Under the pieces are notes generated by a model. It was not told where the DNA came from and did not search any database. It was given only the letters and a program-made list of their open reading frames with translations. From Sambucus nigra (Eukaryota > Streptophyta > Magnoliopsida > Dipsacales > Adoxaceae), in contig OX422210.1 in assembly GCA_949130495.1 (NCBI GenBank), forward strand, positions 28,680,681 through 28,744,680: a stretch of 64,000 nucleotides of DNA. The letters run 5' to 3'. Made by a program: the position numbers and the translations under genes. Positions 44,283 to 56,829 of the stretch are shown here, piece by piece. How positions within the stretch are numbered: the stretch's first letter is position 1; each line of letters begins with the position of its first letter.

Positions 44283-47230
44283 TGTGACACCCCGCCCAAT
44301 TAAATATCGGGTGATCAGTCCTTTATAAAATTTAAAACAGAATGTTCGGTTGGTTCATTCTTAGCATCACTGTCGAAAACATAATAAATTTATTAACCAC
44401 CTAATAATTAATTAAGCTAGTGTCAAAATATTTTCCTTTTTAAAATAAAATCATTTAAATACCAATTCAAGAAATTTAATATAAACCGTCCATGCATAAT
44501 TAATTAATAAAATACAGAATAAGAATCACATGCTGAAATAACTATGACTGGATAAAACATTCCAGTTCAAAACTCTAAACCAAGCACCATAGTAACCATA
44601 AATCCAAATGAAAATGAATGGAAAATAAACTGAACATAATCTCTGAAAAGTTGTCTAAGGAATGGGAGACACATGCCCTAAATAGAATGTCTATAAAGAA
44701 TGAAAATTAAATGATGGAGGCGTCTAATACGAAGGCCTACACCTTCCACAACAGCTGCAACAAACCAAGCCATCCAAATCTCTAAGCCTGGTGTCCTTGT
44801 GGATGAGCACCTGCTATGATAAATATATATAGCAAAAGAGTGATAAGAGATGCAAGAAATGGGTTAGAGCCCAATGTGTAAAAATATTTGTTTTTGCAAG
44901 TATTTAAAATTTGTAATAAAGCAAGTATCAAATGTATGTTAGTTCGAATTATCACATGAGATTCTCATCTCTCGTCTATTGTGCACGCCTAACGTACATC
45001 TATTCCCATCTAGACATTTGTAACACCTCTAACTAGATAAAGACTTGTACTTCTTTTTATAACTCGTGGTAGCAACCCGTGATTCCCAATTTTCCGCATT
45101 ATAATTATCATTATTTATTAATTCGGTTAAGTGTTATCACACTAAGTTAAGTATTCACAACTTACGTCACTTAAGATTATACTATCCCAATATCCTACAA
45201 TTATCTCACAGTAGGAATAAAACAAGTATATATACATATATTCACCACTATAATATATATATACTAATACATCACCCCAAGGCTAAACTTGTAGTGCATT
45301 GCATACTCTGCTATCATGTCCCGGTACATCTCGTACTCTAATAAGGACTGTCGGTTCGGAAGTCTCCCACGAACAATATACACAAAACACACAAAGTGGC
45401 GGTGAACATAGTTCACATACCTATGGGTCACGCACATACCTACGCTCCCATATTCAGCTGACTTATCAACTCATAAATAAGTCTTCATAGTACTATGTTC
45501 TGAGATACGAGTCGAATATCCCCCTGAAGGTCACCCGGGATAAGACCGTCTCAACACAACCCCCCTGTGATAGCAAGCAGTTAGGTATGTCATACACATA
45601 ATATTAAAGTGTAATATGTATCCACACATCCTATTAATATTCATTAGGTTTAAACCAACGTGATCATAGATATATTCCATATGAATTATTTTCTCACTAC
45701 TACGTATAATATATTTACTTTATCCCAAATAGTCAACGTAGTATTAATTCATAGCTAGATTCATTACTAAGCGCTCGTGAGTATTTCTCCTCACTCTAAG
45801 GGTACCACTATATTAATATAAGTAAAAGGGGTCCCGTTACTCTACCGGTCCAGGTATTTTTATTCCTTAAATTCCACCAAATAGATTCTAAAGGTTCTCC
45901 AAGGTTCTGCAGCGGCACTGGAAATCTGCAGAAAGCGAACCGAACCCATCCCCCAGAGATGGAACCGAATCCCCCAGAAATGGAACTGAATCCGTTATGT
46001 TAGATCTCTTTTATAACAGTTACATTTTCACCAAACGGAACCAAGCTCCCCCCCCCCCCCCGAACTAGAACCGGTTCTGTTACGTCAGACCTGTCTGCAA
46101 CAGTTACGTTTTTCACCATTTTTTAACTTAAAAACCTCTAAGATTCATCACCCAACACCTCATCATCAACACCCATCAACACATAACAGATTATAAGTCA
46201 TTCCTAATATTCTAGGATCCTTAATTCGTCATTAATCATCATAATTATATAAAACTCCCAAATTAATTCACATGAACCCTAGTTTCCAAAAATTCAATTA
46301 AAGAACCTAATCAACCCAGATTCGTTCATCAATATATGATTCAATTTCGTAGTTTATCCTCTACATACATGCAGGAATATCAACAACTAATTAGCCCAGC
46401 CTTTATTCATCATTTAAACTTCTATTATCACCCAATTAACATGTAAATCAATGATTAATTTTACCTACTCTAACATGAGTATGATTATTGCTAAAGAAAA
46501 TAAGTAATAAACCATTGCCTCAAATTTTTCATTTGATTTCTTAACGTTGTTGGTATGGGTGTGTTCCCCTTGTCCCGATCTACACGGTGGTGGTGGTGGT
46601 TGTGCAAGGTGGTGTTAACTTGGACCTTTTCTCTTGGAAATAGCTCTCCCTCACACCTTCTATGGACGTTCTTAACTTTCTGTAACTTTTAAACCTAATG
46701 GACTTTCCTTGATGATAATATAACACCTAATTTTCGTCCATTAATTAAACCTAAAAATCCAATTTACCATAATGCCCTCTCGGGGTGCCGGTTAGGCCTA
46801 AAATTTCCCCGGGACCCAAACTAAACACCCGGGTATACTATTTTGACTATCTCGACCCTTTCGGACTCAACGGTGCACTCGAAATGACCATACGAGTTAC
46901 TAAAAATAATTAATATATTTATTCTATTAAATTAGCCCCGACACGACTCACATGCGTGTCTGACTTAATTTACTAAATTGTCGTATTTCTTACTCTTGAT
47001 AATTTATCGAAGTGTATAGCTCCATATTACATATCATACAGTAATATTCAATCAATAATTATTAACCCTGGCACGTTAGTTAATATCTATTTTAAATCCG
47101 AATTAATAACAAATTAATTTCTCGCATTTTAATTTAATTAATCCAACAACAATAATTAATCGCATACTTATTCCCATAATAATAATTAATCACATAATTA
47201 TTTAAATCATAAAAAATACGGGGTGTTACA
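44283..47230 (-). repeat. LTR (3' LTR on the minus strand) of the LARD-like element
   Basis: 2,948 bp. The ends form a short imperfect inverted repeat, TGTGACACCCCG and CGGGGTGTTACA. It contains a CACC/GGTGGTGG-rich patch near 46,580, a C run near 46,052 and a roughly 90-bp internal duplication around caacagttac-ttttcacc. Small open frames inside have no family match. Confidence 0.85.
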
Positions 47231-50200
47231 TACTTCCCCCCTTACAACGGAATTTTGTCTCGAAACTCGAAAAAGGTATACCAGGTACAGACAACGCTGT
47301 AAAAACATTGCGCATCGCATCCTTGTGCTCACAAGTAAGCTACTCCGTACCACCCATATAGTACGCTATCGAACACCCTTAATAATGAACACTTCACATG
47401 TGTTTGCTTTAAACTCCAGGTTACCCTGTCATATTGGCTCTTGTCCAAGCCTTTCTGCTTAAGTTTCACTACTTAAACTTTATTTTAGATATTCACTATC
47501 TAGCCTACTACTATTTGCACCTTAGTAGATTTATCCTCTTTTCATATACATACGACTTCGTCTCATTTCGTTCATACAAGTAAATTGGTTGTGCAATATA
47601 TATTTCACACACAATATATACGATAATATCGATTCTTCTCCGACATTTGTAATTAATTGGTCCCCCACCTCTAACTCTCAAGTAGGACAACAACAAAGTT
47701 TACCGTGCCATACTTCTACTGGAACTATGCCCGAACGTGAACTTATAGGAGTTATTTGGACACAAACTCCACTAGTGGAAGGTACTGCTCCCGTCCTCCT
47801 CTAAGATCTCAGGGTCCACATAAAGTTTTCTCTCCCGCATCCGATTAGACCGCTTGTCCTGCCCATCCCTCTGTGGGTATTAGGCCATGCTCAATCACAT
47901 TTTAGTACCTATAATCTTACCATCTCAGCTACATGAGAAGATCCTTGGGGATACTCTTCCATTCTCTAGTGGAAAGAGCCACTACTGGTTTTGAATTGTC
48001 CGCCCTTTTTCTAACAGTCAGCTGACCCATTACAAGACTAACTTTGAAAATTACTCTACATTAAACCCATTACCACTGTTATTGATATCCTGATACATTT
48101 TATACTCTCTTGAATGTACTTCTAATCGTGATACGTGTGACTTTGTTGTACCATGTGATACAAGTCTCTTTTCCCTCTCAAAATCTCAGTTTATTTTGAA
48201 ACGTAAGTCTCTAACAAATCTTACGGAGTAATCTTTGGCTTACCCGACTACACGTTAGCGAATTCACAAGACAATCATAATCCACTATTTGATTCAATCC
48301 CTATGGCGCCCATATACCCTATGCCTCGCGCATCATTATACAAATGACATAAAATTGTCTTACTTCAATTCTTGCACACTTGGTATACTGATGTGGTAGG
48401 GGTGCACTCAACCACACCACTAGTCAAAACTTAATCAATCCTTCAATGGTATCAATATCATTGCTCTATTCAGAATGATACTAAGACTAGGCGACTCTAT
48501 TGGCCTTAAGTCATAAAAGAATTATCAACTCTCAATTATATTCTCCTATAGGTATAATAACCAACATACAAAACTTATGTACTCTCGGCCAAACTTCTCT
48601 CCAACTCTCGATGTTCGGTAGTTTCATGCATGGGATGTCTCGCAAAGCGAAATCCAAATAAGAAACCCCCCCCCCCGATACACTACTATCTAACCTAGCC
48701 AGTTGTCGAGGTCCGTAAGGCCTTCATTACATACTATGTATTTTCCCACAATCTATGTATCGTGACGTAAAAGTCTACTCGTCCACTCTCATGTACCTAA
48801 AAAATGTAACATGAAGCATAGCGCCCTTACTAACCCAAGTGCTCAGCGCAATAAATATAACGGGTTCTATCTCTTTGCTTGAAGAAGAATAAAATGAAAG
48901 ATGGGTCTCCTCATTAAAATGAATTCCTACGCACTGAAATCACATATAACTAGACAACATACTCACTGAGGTCTATAAAACCATGAAATTTTTCATATAT
49001 TCATATATCTGGGTCCAACCCTATTTCAGGTGGTGCCGCACAAAATAAAGATTTCTCCTCCGGGAGTATCCTGTATGACAGTCATATCACTACATTTTTA
49101 CAATTGTTTAACCATACGGTAATTAATCACTACCCATTACCATAATAACCTCTACTAAAGCTGACTCAATGCAGTAGTAAATTATAACAATAAAACATAT
49201 TCTTAGGGGCCACCCGGTTCAATCATAAGCAATCATCAAAATGCCCTGCTAACAATGAGAAATACGTTTGTAACAGGACTGTTAAAACTAACATTCCCAC
49301 TAAACTCGACCCGCACGCGAAGTTTAGGGTTTCCAATTTACATCAAAGTTGTGGCACACCCATGTCACTAGAATCTATCCTTTGCTCATAAGGAAGAAGC
49401 AAAACCTCACCAGTCTCGCCAAATCACAGGGTCTCAGCACGTGGCTGCCATCACGACCCATGAACATCTACAATCGTCATACATCCTAGGATTTCATTCT
49501 ATAGTTATCCTATCTCATCATGGACAATTTATCCCATCATGTGGGTTTCGCGCCCATTATTGAAACGTTGGCCCTAAACTCTTTAGGCCTCAATTATAGC
49601 TTTATTGGACTCCTGTTTACATCTTGGGACCCGTAGACCCTGACATGTTGTATGCTACTATTAACGAGGACTCTACTGGTCCAGCCTGAACCCATCACTC
49701 TCGGGTTATAAATTTCCCAGGCCTAATTCTCTTGACCCCAAATTCTTTCGCTGGAAGTCTCGCTCCTCTAGTTGTTATGCCTAACTGGCATGGTTTACCA
49801 TTTCTAATATCTTCGATCTCACTTCTCAATTGTGGACACCTTCAATTCTTGTAGTTCTACTTCCTTCACATAAGGAAAACTTCATGAATCATTTCCCTGT
49901 CACTGGTCCCACTCACCATTTGGGAATGTCCTTCTCTCGGACCGAGTAGTCTTAACTTGTTGGCTACACTTGCCTTTCGGAACTATGGTTGGCCTCCACG
50001 ACCCTGATTGACTTCATCGTCACTTTGTAGGAAGTTAATCAACTTAAAATCATCTAATTGTGTTCCCTATTGGGTATACTCTCATGTGTGGTTTCACTAA
50101 CACCGTTAAGTTCAGTTTTACTTTTCGACTAGATTCTCTAACCTTTATGGCTTGCTTCTTCTGGAAAGAATGCAAGAACTAGTCAACGTATAACCTTGAT

Positions 50201-51089
50201 GACATCAACATTAGTCATCTTAGCTGGATTTATCATCTATGCTTGTGTTCTACTCACGGGTTCTTTATCAACTATATACCCTTTGGATAATTTATTCCCC
50301 TCTTCCAGGTACGAAGTTCATTATGCAATTTAACCTTTCTCTCATGATCGGTTTCTATCTTACCCATTGTGCTAAACATCAAAATTTAACTCGCATTTTG
50401 TTACCACATCGAATGGAATACCTTACAGTCAAATCGTACCCAAATTTCTTTCTAAATTTCAAACACACTTCTTTAAATATGTTAATTGCCTCTAATCACT
50501 TCATTATGCTCTTAAGAGCTATAACTTATAACTCCAAATTTAATTTTGAGTGTCGTCACACCCCACTCTACACAATTGCCTTCGAATTTTCTACCTCCCC
50601 TGGTCTAATACACTTTCTTGATTTCTTCTCCGTATCTTCACCGATGGGTTTTCAAAAGAGTCCATCTGATTTCCCCCTTATCGACTATGTTAGGTGGTCC
50701 TAAAATTACTCCACCATTGTCTACGACTGTGTCCTGGGAACCCACAGTTCCCGAGTGACAATTTTACTATCTCTTACTTAAGTAATCCTCATGGTGATTT
50801 TTGTCCCGATCACTCTTTCCCGATTACTCTATGTCTTCTGTTGAGAATCTTCTCCAGCAGTTCTTCTTACGGCCCTCGTTGGTCGTCCTAAAATGTTCGG
50901 TGCTCGAATAACACAGAATTTTGTATAATGAAACATATCCATTATAATTCGTAGAAGGAGAACGTAAGTCTCATACGCAAGGGAACACAACAATCCTATA
51001 ATAAGGCTCTACATCAAAGAACATTACGCTGAAACGTAATAGGCCGCACAGATCCTAAGGACACTAGACCTTGATTCTCTGATACCACC
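47231..51089 (-). other. Interior of the LARD-like element
   Basis: No open frame exceeds 154 codons on either strand, and none shows gag, protease, RT, RNase H or integrase motifs by eye. The minus strand near the PBS has a short frame with GRPTRAVRRTAGEDSQQ, which might be a relic of a basic gag N-terminus; this is weak. Near the minus-strand 3' end the phrase tttcgagacaaaattccgtt followed by the G tract resembles the usual end of gypsy pol. Confidence 0.55.
51077..51087 (-). promoter_or_regulatory. Primer-binding site of the LARD-like element
   Basis: CTCTGATACCA on the plus strand is TGGTATCAGAG on the minus strand, two bases from the LTR end. Confidence 0.85.
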
Positions 51090-54042
51090 TGTGATATCCC
51101 GCACAATTAAATATCGAGTGATTAGTCTTTTATAAAATTTAAAACAGAATGTTCGGTTGGTTCATTATTAGCATCACTGTCGAAAACATAATAACTTTAT
51201 TAACCACCTAATAATTAATTAAGCTAGTGTCAAAATATTTTCCTTTTTAAAATAAAATCATTTATATACCAATTCAAGAAATTTAATATAAACCGTCCAT
51301 GTATAATTAATTAATAAAATACTGAATCAGAATCACATGCTGAAATAACTAAGACTGGATAAAACATTCCAGTTCAAAACTCTAAACCAAGCACCATAGT
51401 AACCATAAATCCAAATGAAAATGAATGGAAAATAAACTGAACATAATCTCTGAAAAGTTTTCTAAGGAATGGGTGACACATGCCCTAAATAGAATGTCTA
51501 TAAAGAATGGAAATGAAATGATGGAGGCGTCCAATACGAAGACCTACAGCTTTCACAACAGCTGCAACACTCCAAGCAATCCAAATCTCTAAGCTTGGTG
51601 TCCCTGTGAATGAGCACCTGCTATGATACATATATATAGCAAGAGAGAGAGAAGAGATGCAAGAAATGGGTCAGAGCCCGATGTGTAAAAATATTTGTTT
51701 TAGCAAGTATTTAAAATTTTCAATAAAGCAAGTATCAAATGCATGTTAGTTCGAATTCTCACATGAGATTCTCACCTCTCGTCTATTGTTCACGCCTAAC
51801 GTATATCTATTCCCATCTAGCCATTCGTAACACCTCTAACTAGATAAAGACTTGTACTTCTTGTTATAACTCATGGTAGAAACCCGAGATTCCCAATTTT
51901 CCAAATTATAATTATCATTATTTATTAATTCGGTTATGTGTTATCACACTAAGTTAAGTATTCACAACTTACGTCACTTAAGATTATACTATCCCAATAT
52001 CCTACAATTTTCTCACAGTAGGAATAAAACAAGTATATATACATATAGTCACCACTATAATATACATATACTAATACAGCACCCCAAGGCTAAACCTATA
52101 ATGCATTGCATACTCTACTATCATGTTTCGGTACATCTCGTACTCTAATAAGGACTGTCGGTTTGTAAGTCTCCCACGAACCATATACACAAAACACACA
52201 TAGTGGCGGCGAACGTAGCTCACATACCTATGGGTCACTCACATACCTATGCTCCCATAGTCAGCTGACTTATCAACTCACAAATAAGTCTTCACAGTAC
52301 TATGTTCTGAGATACGAGTCGAATATCCCCCTGAAGGTCACCCAGGATAAGACCGTCTCTACACAACCCCCCCCCCCGTTATAGCAAGCAGCTAGGTATG
52401 TCATACACATAATATTAACAAGTAATATGTATCCACATATCCTATTAATATTCATAATGTTTAAACCCAACATGATCACAGATATATTCCATACGAATTA
52501 TTCTCTCAATACTACATATAATATATTTACTTTATCCCAAATAGTCAACGTAGTAGTAATTCCTAGATAGATTCATTACTAAGCGCTCGCGAGTATTTCT
52601 CCTCACTCGAAGGGTAACACTATATTAATATAAGTAAAAGGGGTCCCGTTACTCTACCGGTCCAGGTATTTTTATTCCTCAAATTCCACCAAATAGATTC
52701 TAAAGGTTCTCCGAGGTTCTGCAGCGGCACTGGAAATCTGCAGAAAGCGAACCGAACCCATCCCCCAGAGATGGAACCGAATCCCCCAAAAATGGAACCG
52801 ATTCCATTACGTCAGATCTCTTCTGCAACAGTTACATTTTCACCAAACGGAACCGAACCCCCCCTGGAAATGGAACCGGTTCCGTTACGTCAGACCTGTC
52901 TGCAACAGTTACGTTTTTCACCATTTTTTAACCTAAAAATCTCTAAGATTCATCACCCAACACCTCATCATCAATACCCATCAACACATAACAGATTATA
53001 AGTCATTCCTAACATTCTAGGATCCTTAATTCGTCATTAATCATCATAATTATATAAAACTCCCAAATTAATTCACATGAACCCTAGTTTCCAAAAATTC
53101 AATTAAAGAACCTAATCAACCCAGATTCGTTCATCAATATATGATTCAATTTCATAGTTTATCCTCTACATACATGAAGGAATATCAACAACTAATTAGC
53201 CCAGTCTCTATTCATCATTTAAACTTCAATTTTCACCCAATTAACATGTAAATCAATGATTAATTTTACCTACTCTAACATGAGTATGATTATTGCTAAA
53301 TAAAACAATTAATAAACACTTGCCTCAAATTTGTCATCTGATTTCTTAACGTTGTTGGTATGGGTGTGTTCCCTTTGTCCCAATCTACACGGTGGTGGTG
53401 GTGGTGGTGGTTGTGCAAGGTGGTGTTAACTTGGGCCCTTTCTCTTGGAAATAGCTCTCCCTCACACCTTCTATGACCGTTCTTAACTTTCTGTAACTTT
53501 TAACCCTAATGGACTTTCCTTGGCTGATAATATAACACCTAATTTTCGTCCATTAATTAAGCCTAAAAATCCAATTTACCATAATGCCTTCTCGGGGTGC
53601 CGGTTTGGCCTAAAATTTCCCCAGGATCCAAACTAAACACCCGAGTGTACTATTTTGACTATCTCGACCCTTCCTAACTCAACGGTGCACTCAAAATGAC
53701 CATACGAGTTACTAAAAATAATTAATATATTTATTCTATTAAATTAGCCCCGACACAACTCACATGCACGTCTGACTTAATTTACTAAACTGTCGTATTT
53801 CTTACTCTTGACAATTTACCAAAGTGTATAGTTCCATATTACATATCATACAGTAATATTCAATCAATAAGTATTAACCCTGGCACGTTAGTTAATATCT
53901 ATTTTAAATCCAGATTAATAAAAAATTAATTTCTCGCATTTTAATTTAATTAATCCAATAACAATAATTAATCGCATACTTATTCCCATAATAATAATTA
54001 ATCACATAATTATTTAAATCGTCAAAAATACGGAGTGTTACA
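51090..54042 (-). repeat. LTR (5' LTR on the minus strand) of the LARD-like element
   Basis: 2,953 bp, aligned with 44,283-47,230 throughout. Differences are mostly single bases plus changes in the C runs (near 52,371 and 52,856) and in a GGT repeat near 53,392. Confidence 0.88.
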
Positions 54043-54047
54043 GTTAC

Positions 54048-54149
54048 CATCTAAAAAAAGCTCTTTTGAGACGGCGCACACCGTCTCTAAAAAAACTTTA
54101 AAAGACAGCTTTTTCGCCGTCTTAAAAGGATCCTGTAAATAATATCTTT
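54048..54149. repeat. CACTA subterminal repeats, second piece
   Basis: CTTTTGAGACGGC, CACCGTCTCTAAAAA and GCCGTCTTAAAAGG in alternating orientation, between the LARD-like element and the solo LTR. Confidence 0.8.
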
Positions 54150-55163
54150 TATAAGGACATAATTTTATAAATGTCCGGGGTAGAATATAGGAATTTTCTA
54201 TTTTCCCTAGATATCAGTTTGTATGTCTGATACCGTTACATTCGGTGCGTCAACATGATCATCGACGACGGCCTTGATCCGAATCCATTCATCCATCATC
54301 TTCAAACGTGCATCATGATACATGCGACGTGCTGCTCAATCGTTTCCCACTACTCCACGGTGCATTATTGGTAAAATGATTTATTGTAGTTGTTTATATT
54401 TGCATAAATATTTAGGGATTTTTTAGATAATAATTTTTCGAAGTCTTACTTCTTTTTATCAAAAGCAGAATTTTTTCTAAGTGTAGAAACGGAATGCCTC
54501 GGTCGACGAGCTCGTTCAAACGAGTTCACACTGTTGTTCGAGCGAGATAAGCATCTCGTGCGATGTCATTCGAATGACATGTGTCCTTCGTTCGAGCGAG
54601 ATGCCTATCTCGTTCGAACGACGACGACGCCTCAATTTTCGTAAAAATATATGGTCACTTTCTACACGTTTTCCAAGTCTTCTTCGCACACGATTTCTAC
54701 GAATAACAGCCCAGAAAATAGACTTCAAATTTTAACATTTTATGTCGTCTTTATTCACATAAACACTCCCATCTATGTATGTGAATCTTTAAACCTTCAA
54801 GAGGATCGTTTTTACTCATCTGGAGTAATTTGTGGAGAAGTCGTTCTCTTCTTCATTGTTGCCCACCTGGAGTTCTTGCGAGATATTCCAGCCGACGACA
54901 TCGGAACCGACACCTGAGGGTATTTCGTATGTCACTCTTATTTTCATTGTAATCCGTATAATCGTTTCTTACAAATTATAGTGAAAATAAAAAGGGTTTG
55001 CCCCTTTGGAGGATTTTTCCTCATTTGTGTGTTTTGTTTGTGATTGACTATTCTTGCACGATCATATTAATTTCAATCACACCTAGATGCATGTTTTAGG
55101 ATTTAATTGAAAAACTGAGTTTAATTAAATAATTTCTTAATTTGAACAAACGTACATTCTTCA
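54150..55163 (+). mobile_element. Solo LTR of the gag-only element family
   Basis: It aligns with the 3' LTR at 6146-7208: start tataaggacataatttta...tgtccg, U3 palindromes with core TCGTT-NN-AACGA (54,511-54,524; 54,563-54,580; 54,610-54,621), then tgtggagaag...cttcttcattg, gacatcggaaccgacacctg and aggatttttcctca. The perfect target duplication TCTTT (54,145-54,149 and 55,164-55,168) brackets it. The initial TG is now TA. Its 1,014 bp is close to the 1,063-bp family LTR. Recombination between two LTRs is the usual origin. Confidence 0.85.
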
Positions 55164-55168
55164 TCTTT

Positions 55169-55341
55169 TGAGATGGCGCATTTCCCGTCTCAAAATAACT
55201 TTTTAAGATGGTTGTTGTCGTCTCAAAAAGCTTTTAAAATAGGGGTCTAATACTACGCCCATTTGTCATCTCAAATGGCGTCACAAAAGACTTTTTGAGA
55301 CGGCTGGAGCACAGTCTCAAAAAGCAATTTTTTTTGTAGTG
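55169..55341. repeat. CACTA right end and subterminal repeats, third piece
   Basis: TTGAGATGGCGC, CCGTCTCAAAATAAC, GTCGTCTCAAAAAGC and TTTTTGAGACGGC lead to the terminal ttttttttgtagtg. AAA (55,342-55,344) follows. Confidence 0.85.
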
Positions 55342-55371
55342 AAATTAGTGATATAGGATCCCATATGTAGA

Positions 55372-55837
55372 AGTACAAGTCTATTTAACAAAATCAATTT
55401 GGTGTCAGGAATACACATGGTCTAGGAAATCTACAATAACATACAATAATCAATTTTAAAAAATTCAAAAAGATAATCCTTACAAAATATGAATTGAAAA
55501 TACAAAACAATAATTGTAATATCGTTATTAAAACGTTTATCATGATTTCAATCCATCAGTAAAAAAAAATTATTTATGATATTGTGGATTTTATTTAAAC
55601 ATTTATCATGATAAATGGTTGAATAAATATTGTGGATTTTACTTATGTTAATTCATTTTTCAATATTTAAATAAACTTTGGTTTATAGTTAATCAATTCC
55701 AATCTAGGTTTGAGTTACCAATATGGTGAGTTAATATAATTTAGAATATTTTCAACACTTCATTTTGTTAAGAACCAAAATAGTTCAAATACTCACCTCC
55801 TTTAATATTGCATTCTCATACTACCAATAAATGTAAT

Positions 55838-55845
<8 letters not shown>
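55372..55845. repeat. 0.48-kb direct repeat, unit 1
   Basis: It aligns with 56,025-56,505 from the segment around caaaatcaatttggtgtc to ctaccaataaatgtaataca, with about 10% changes by eye. The unit has no gene. It begins about 30 bp beyond the CACTA right end. Confidence 0.85.

Positions 55846-55895
<50 letters not shown>
55838..55895. repeat. (CA)n(TA)n microsatellite
   Basis: A CA run of about 26 bp passes into a TA run of about 30 bp at the edge of repeat unit 1. Unit 2 has only acacccatcc at this point, so the expansion came after the duplication. Confidence 0.95.
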
Positions 55896-55898
<3 letters not shown>

Positions 55899-56024
55899 GT
55901 ATGTATATAATGACAGAGAAAGAGAAAAAGAGAGGGGCTAGAGAGCTCTTACCTGAGAGGTTGATGATGAGAGGATGCCTACTACAATAGGGCTCTAAGC
56001 TGATGATAGGGTGCGTGTCAAGAG

Positions 56025-56505
56025 TTTTGTAAGTTTATTCACCAAAATCAATTAGGTGTCCTAAATGCACATGGCCTGAGAAATCTACAATAGCATATAC
56101 TAATCAATATCTAAAAATTTCAAAAAGATGAGCCTTACATAATGAGAATTAAAAATACAAAACAATAATTGTAATGCCGTTATTAAAACGTTTATCATGA
56201 TTTTAATCCACGAGTAAAAAAATTTATTTATGATACTGTGAATTTTATTAAAACATTTATCATTATAAATGGTTGAATAAATATTGTTGATTTTATTTAT
56301 GTTAATTCATTTTTCAATTTTTAAATAAATTTTGGTTTAAGGTTAATCTATTCCAATCTAGGATTGAGTTGCTAATTTGGTGTGTTAATATAATTATATA
56401 ATTGTTTAGAATAAACACTTCGTTTAGTTACAAACCAAAATAAATCAAATACTCACCTCCTTTAATATGGCATTCTCATACTACCAATAAATGTAATACA
56501 CCCAT
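56025..56505. repeat. 0.48-kb direct repeat, unit 2
   Basis: Second copy of 55,372-55,845 in the same orientation, offset about 655 bp. The spacer (55,896-56,024) contains a GA-rich stretch and no gene. Confidence 0.85.
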
Positions 56506-56519
56506 CCATGTAAGCCATA

Positions 56520-56660
56520 TACAGGGGAGGAGGCAAGAAGAACACATGGTGGGCAGCTGCCCACCTTGTCTTCTGGGCAAAAAAAAATTCAAGGAAAAAT
56601 TTTTAAATTAAATTAGTAATAAGTCAAAAATTTTGTGGGTAAAGAGGTAAATGCCCGCCT
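56520..56660 (+). mobile_element. Possible hAT-type element end
   Basis: tacaggggaggaggcaagaa ... ggtgggcagctgcccacctt resembles the left ends of plant hAT-type elements whose termini start CAGGGGCGGAG and carry a GGGGCAGCTGCCCC-like palindrome. No right end or transposase was found. Confidence 0.35.
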
Positions 56661-56829
56661 TATCAAAAGTATCTTAGCTAGCCTTAGTTGTACTACTGTT
56701 ATCCGTAAATAATATCTACAAAATCAGCCTCTGAATAATTGAAAATCTAGGTTGCTTAATCCTCCTATTAGTGTGATTTCATAAAGAGAGTAGTGTGATG
56801 TTCTTGTCCAAAATTAGTTTAGTTTGAAT

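Larger units (their letters stand above)
44283..54042 (-). mobile_element. LARD-like large non-coding LTR element, minus strand
   Basis: Two LTRs of about 2.95 kb (44,283-47,230 and 51,090-54,042) open TGTGACACCCC/TGTGATATCCC and close GGGGTGTTACA/GGAGTGTTACA. Target duplications are gttat (44,278-44,282) and gttac (54,043-54,047), one base apart. The minus-strand PBS TGGTATCAGAG (plus 51,077-51,087) and a minus-strand G-rich tract (plus about 47,234-47,245) set the orientation. The 3.86-kb interior has no recognisable gag or pol. About 13 differences were counted by eye in the first 285 bp of the LTRs. The terminal sequence resembles Ty3/gypsy elements, so a gypsy-derived LARD is the best reading. 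Confidence 0.82.
30679..55341 (+). mobile_element. CACTA (En/Spm-type) transposon, 24.7 kb with nested insertions
   Basis: Left end CACTACAAAAAAAATC and right end ttttttttgtagtg are inverted copies. AAA flanks both sides, the 3-bp duplication typical of CACTA elements. Subterminal repeats with core TTTTGAGACGG or its complement lie at 30,690-30,880 and at the 3' end in three pieces (44,220-44,282; 54,047-54,149; 55,169-55,330). The element carries a TNP2-type transposase gene and a TNPA/Transposase_24-type gene. Removing the LARD-like element and the solo LTR leaves about 13.9 kb. Both genes are broken, so it is now dependent on another copy. Confidence 0.9.

Noticed and set aside
50239..50703. 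154-codon plus-strand frame in the LARD-like interior
   Set aside because: No family pattern, wrong strand for the element and a composition like its AT-rich surroundings; a chance open frame.
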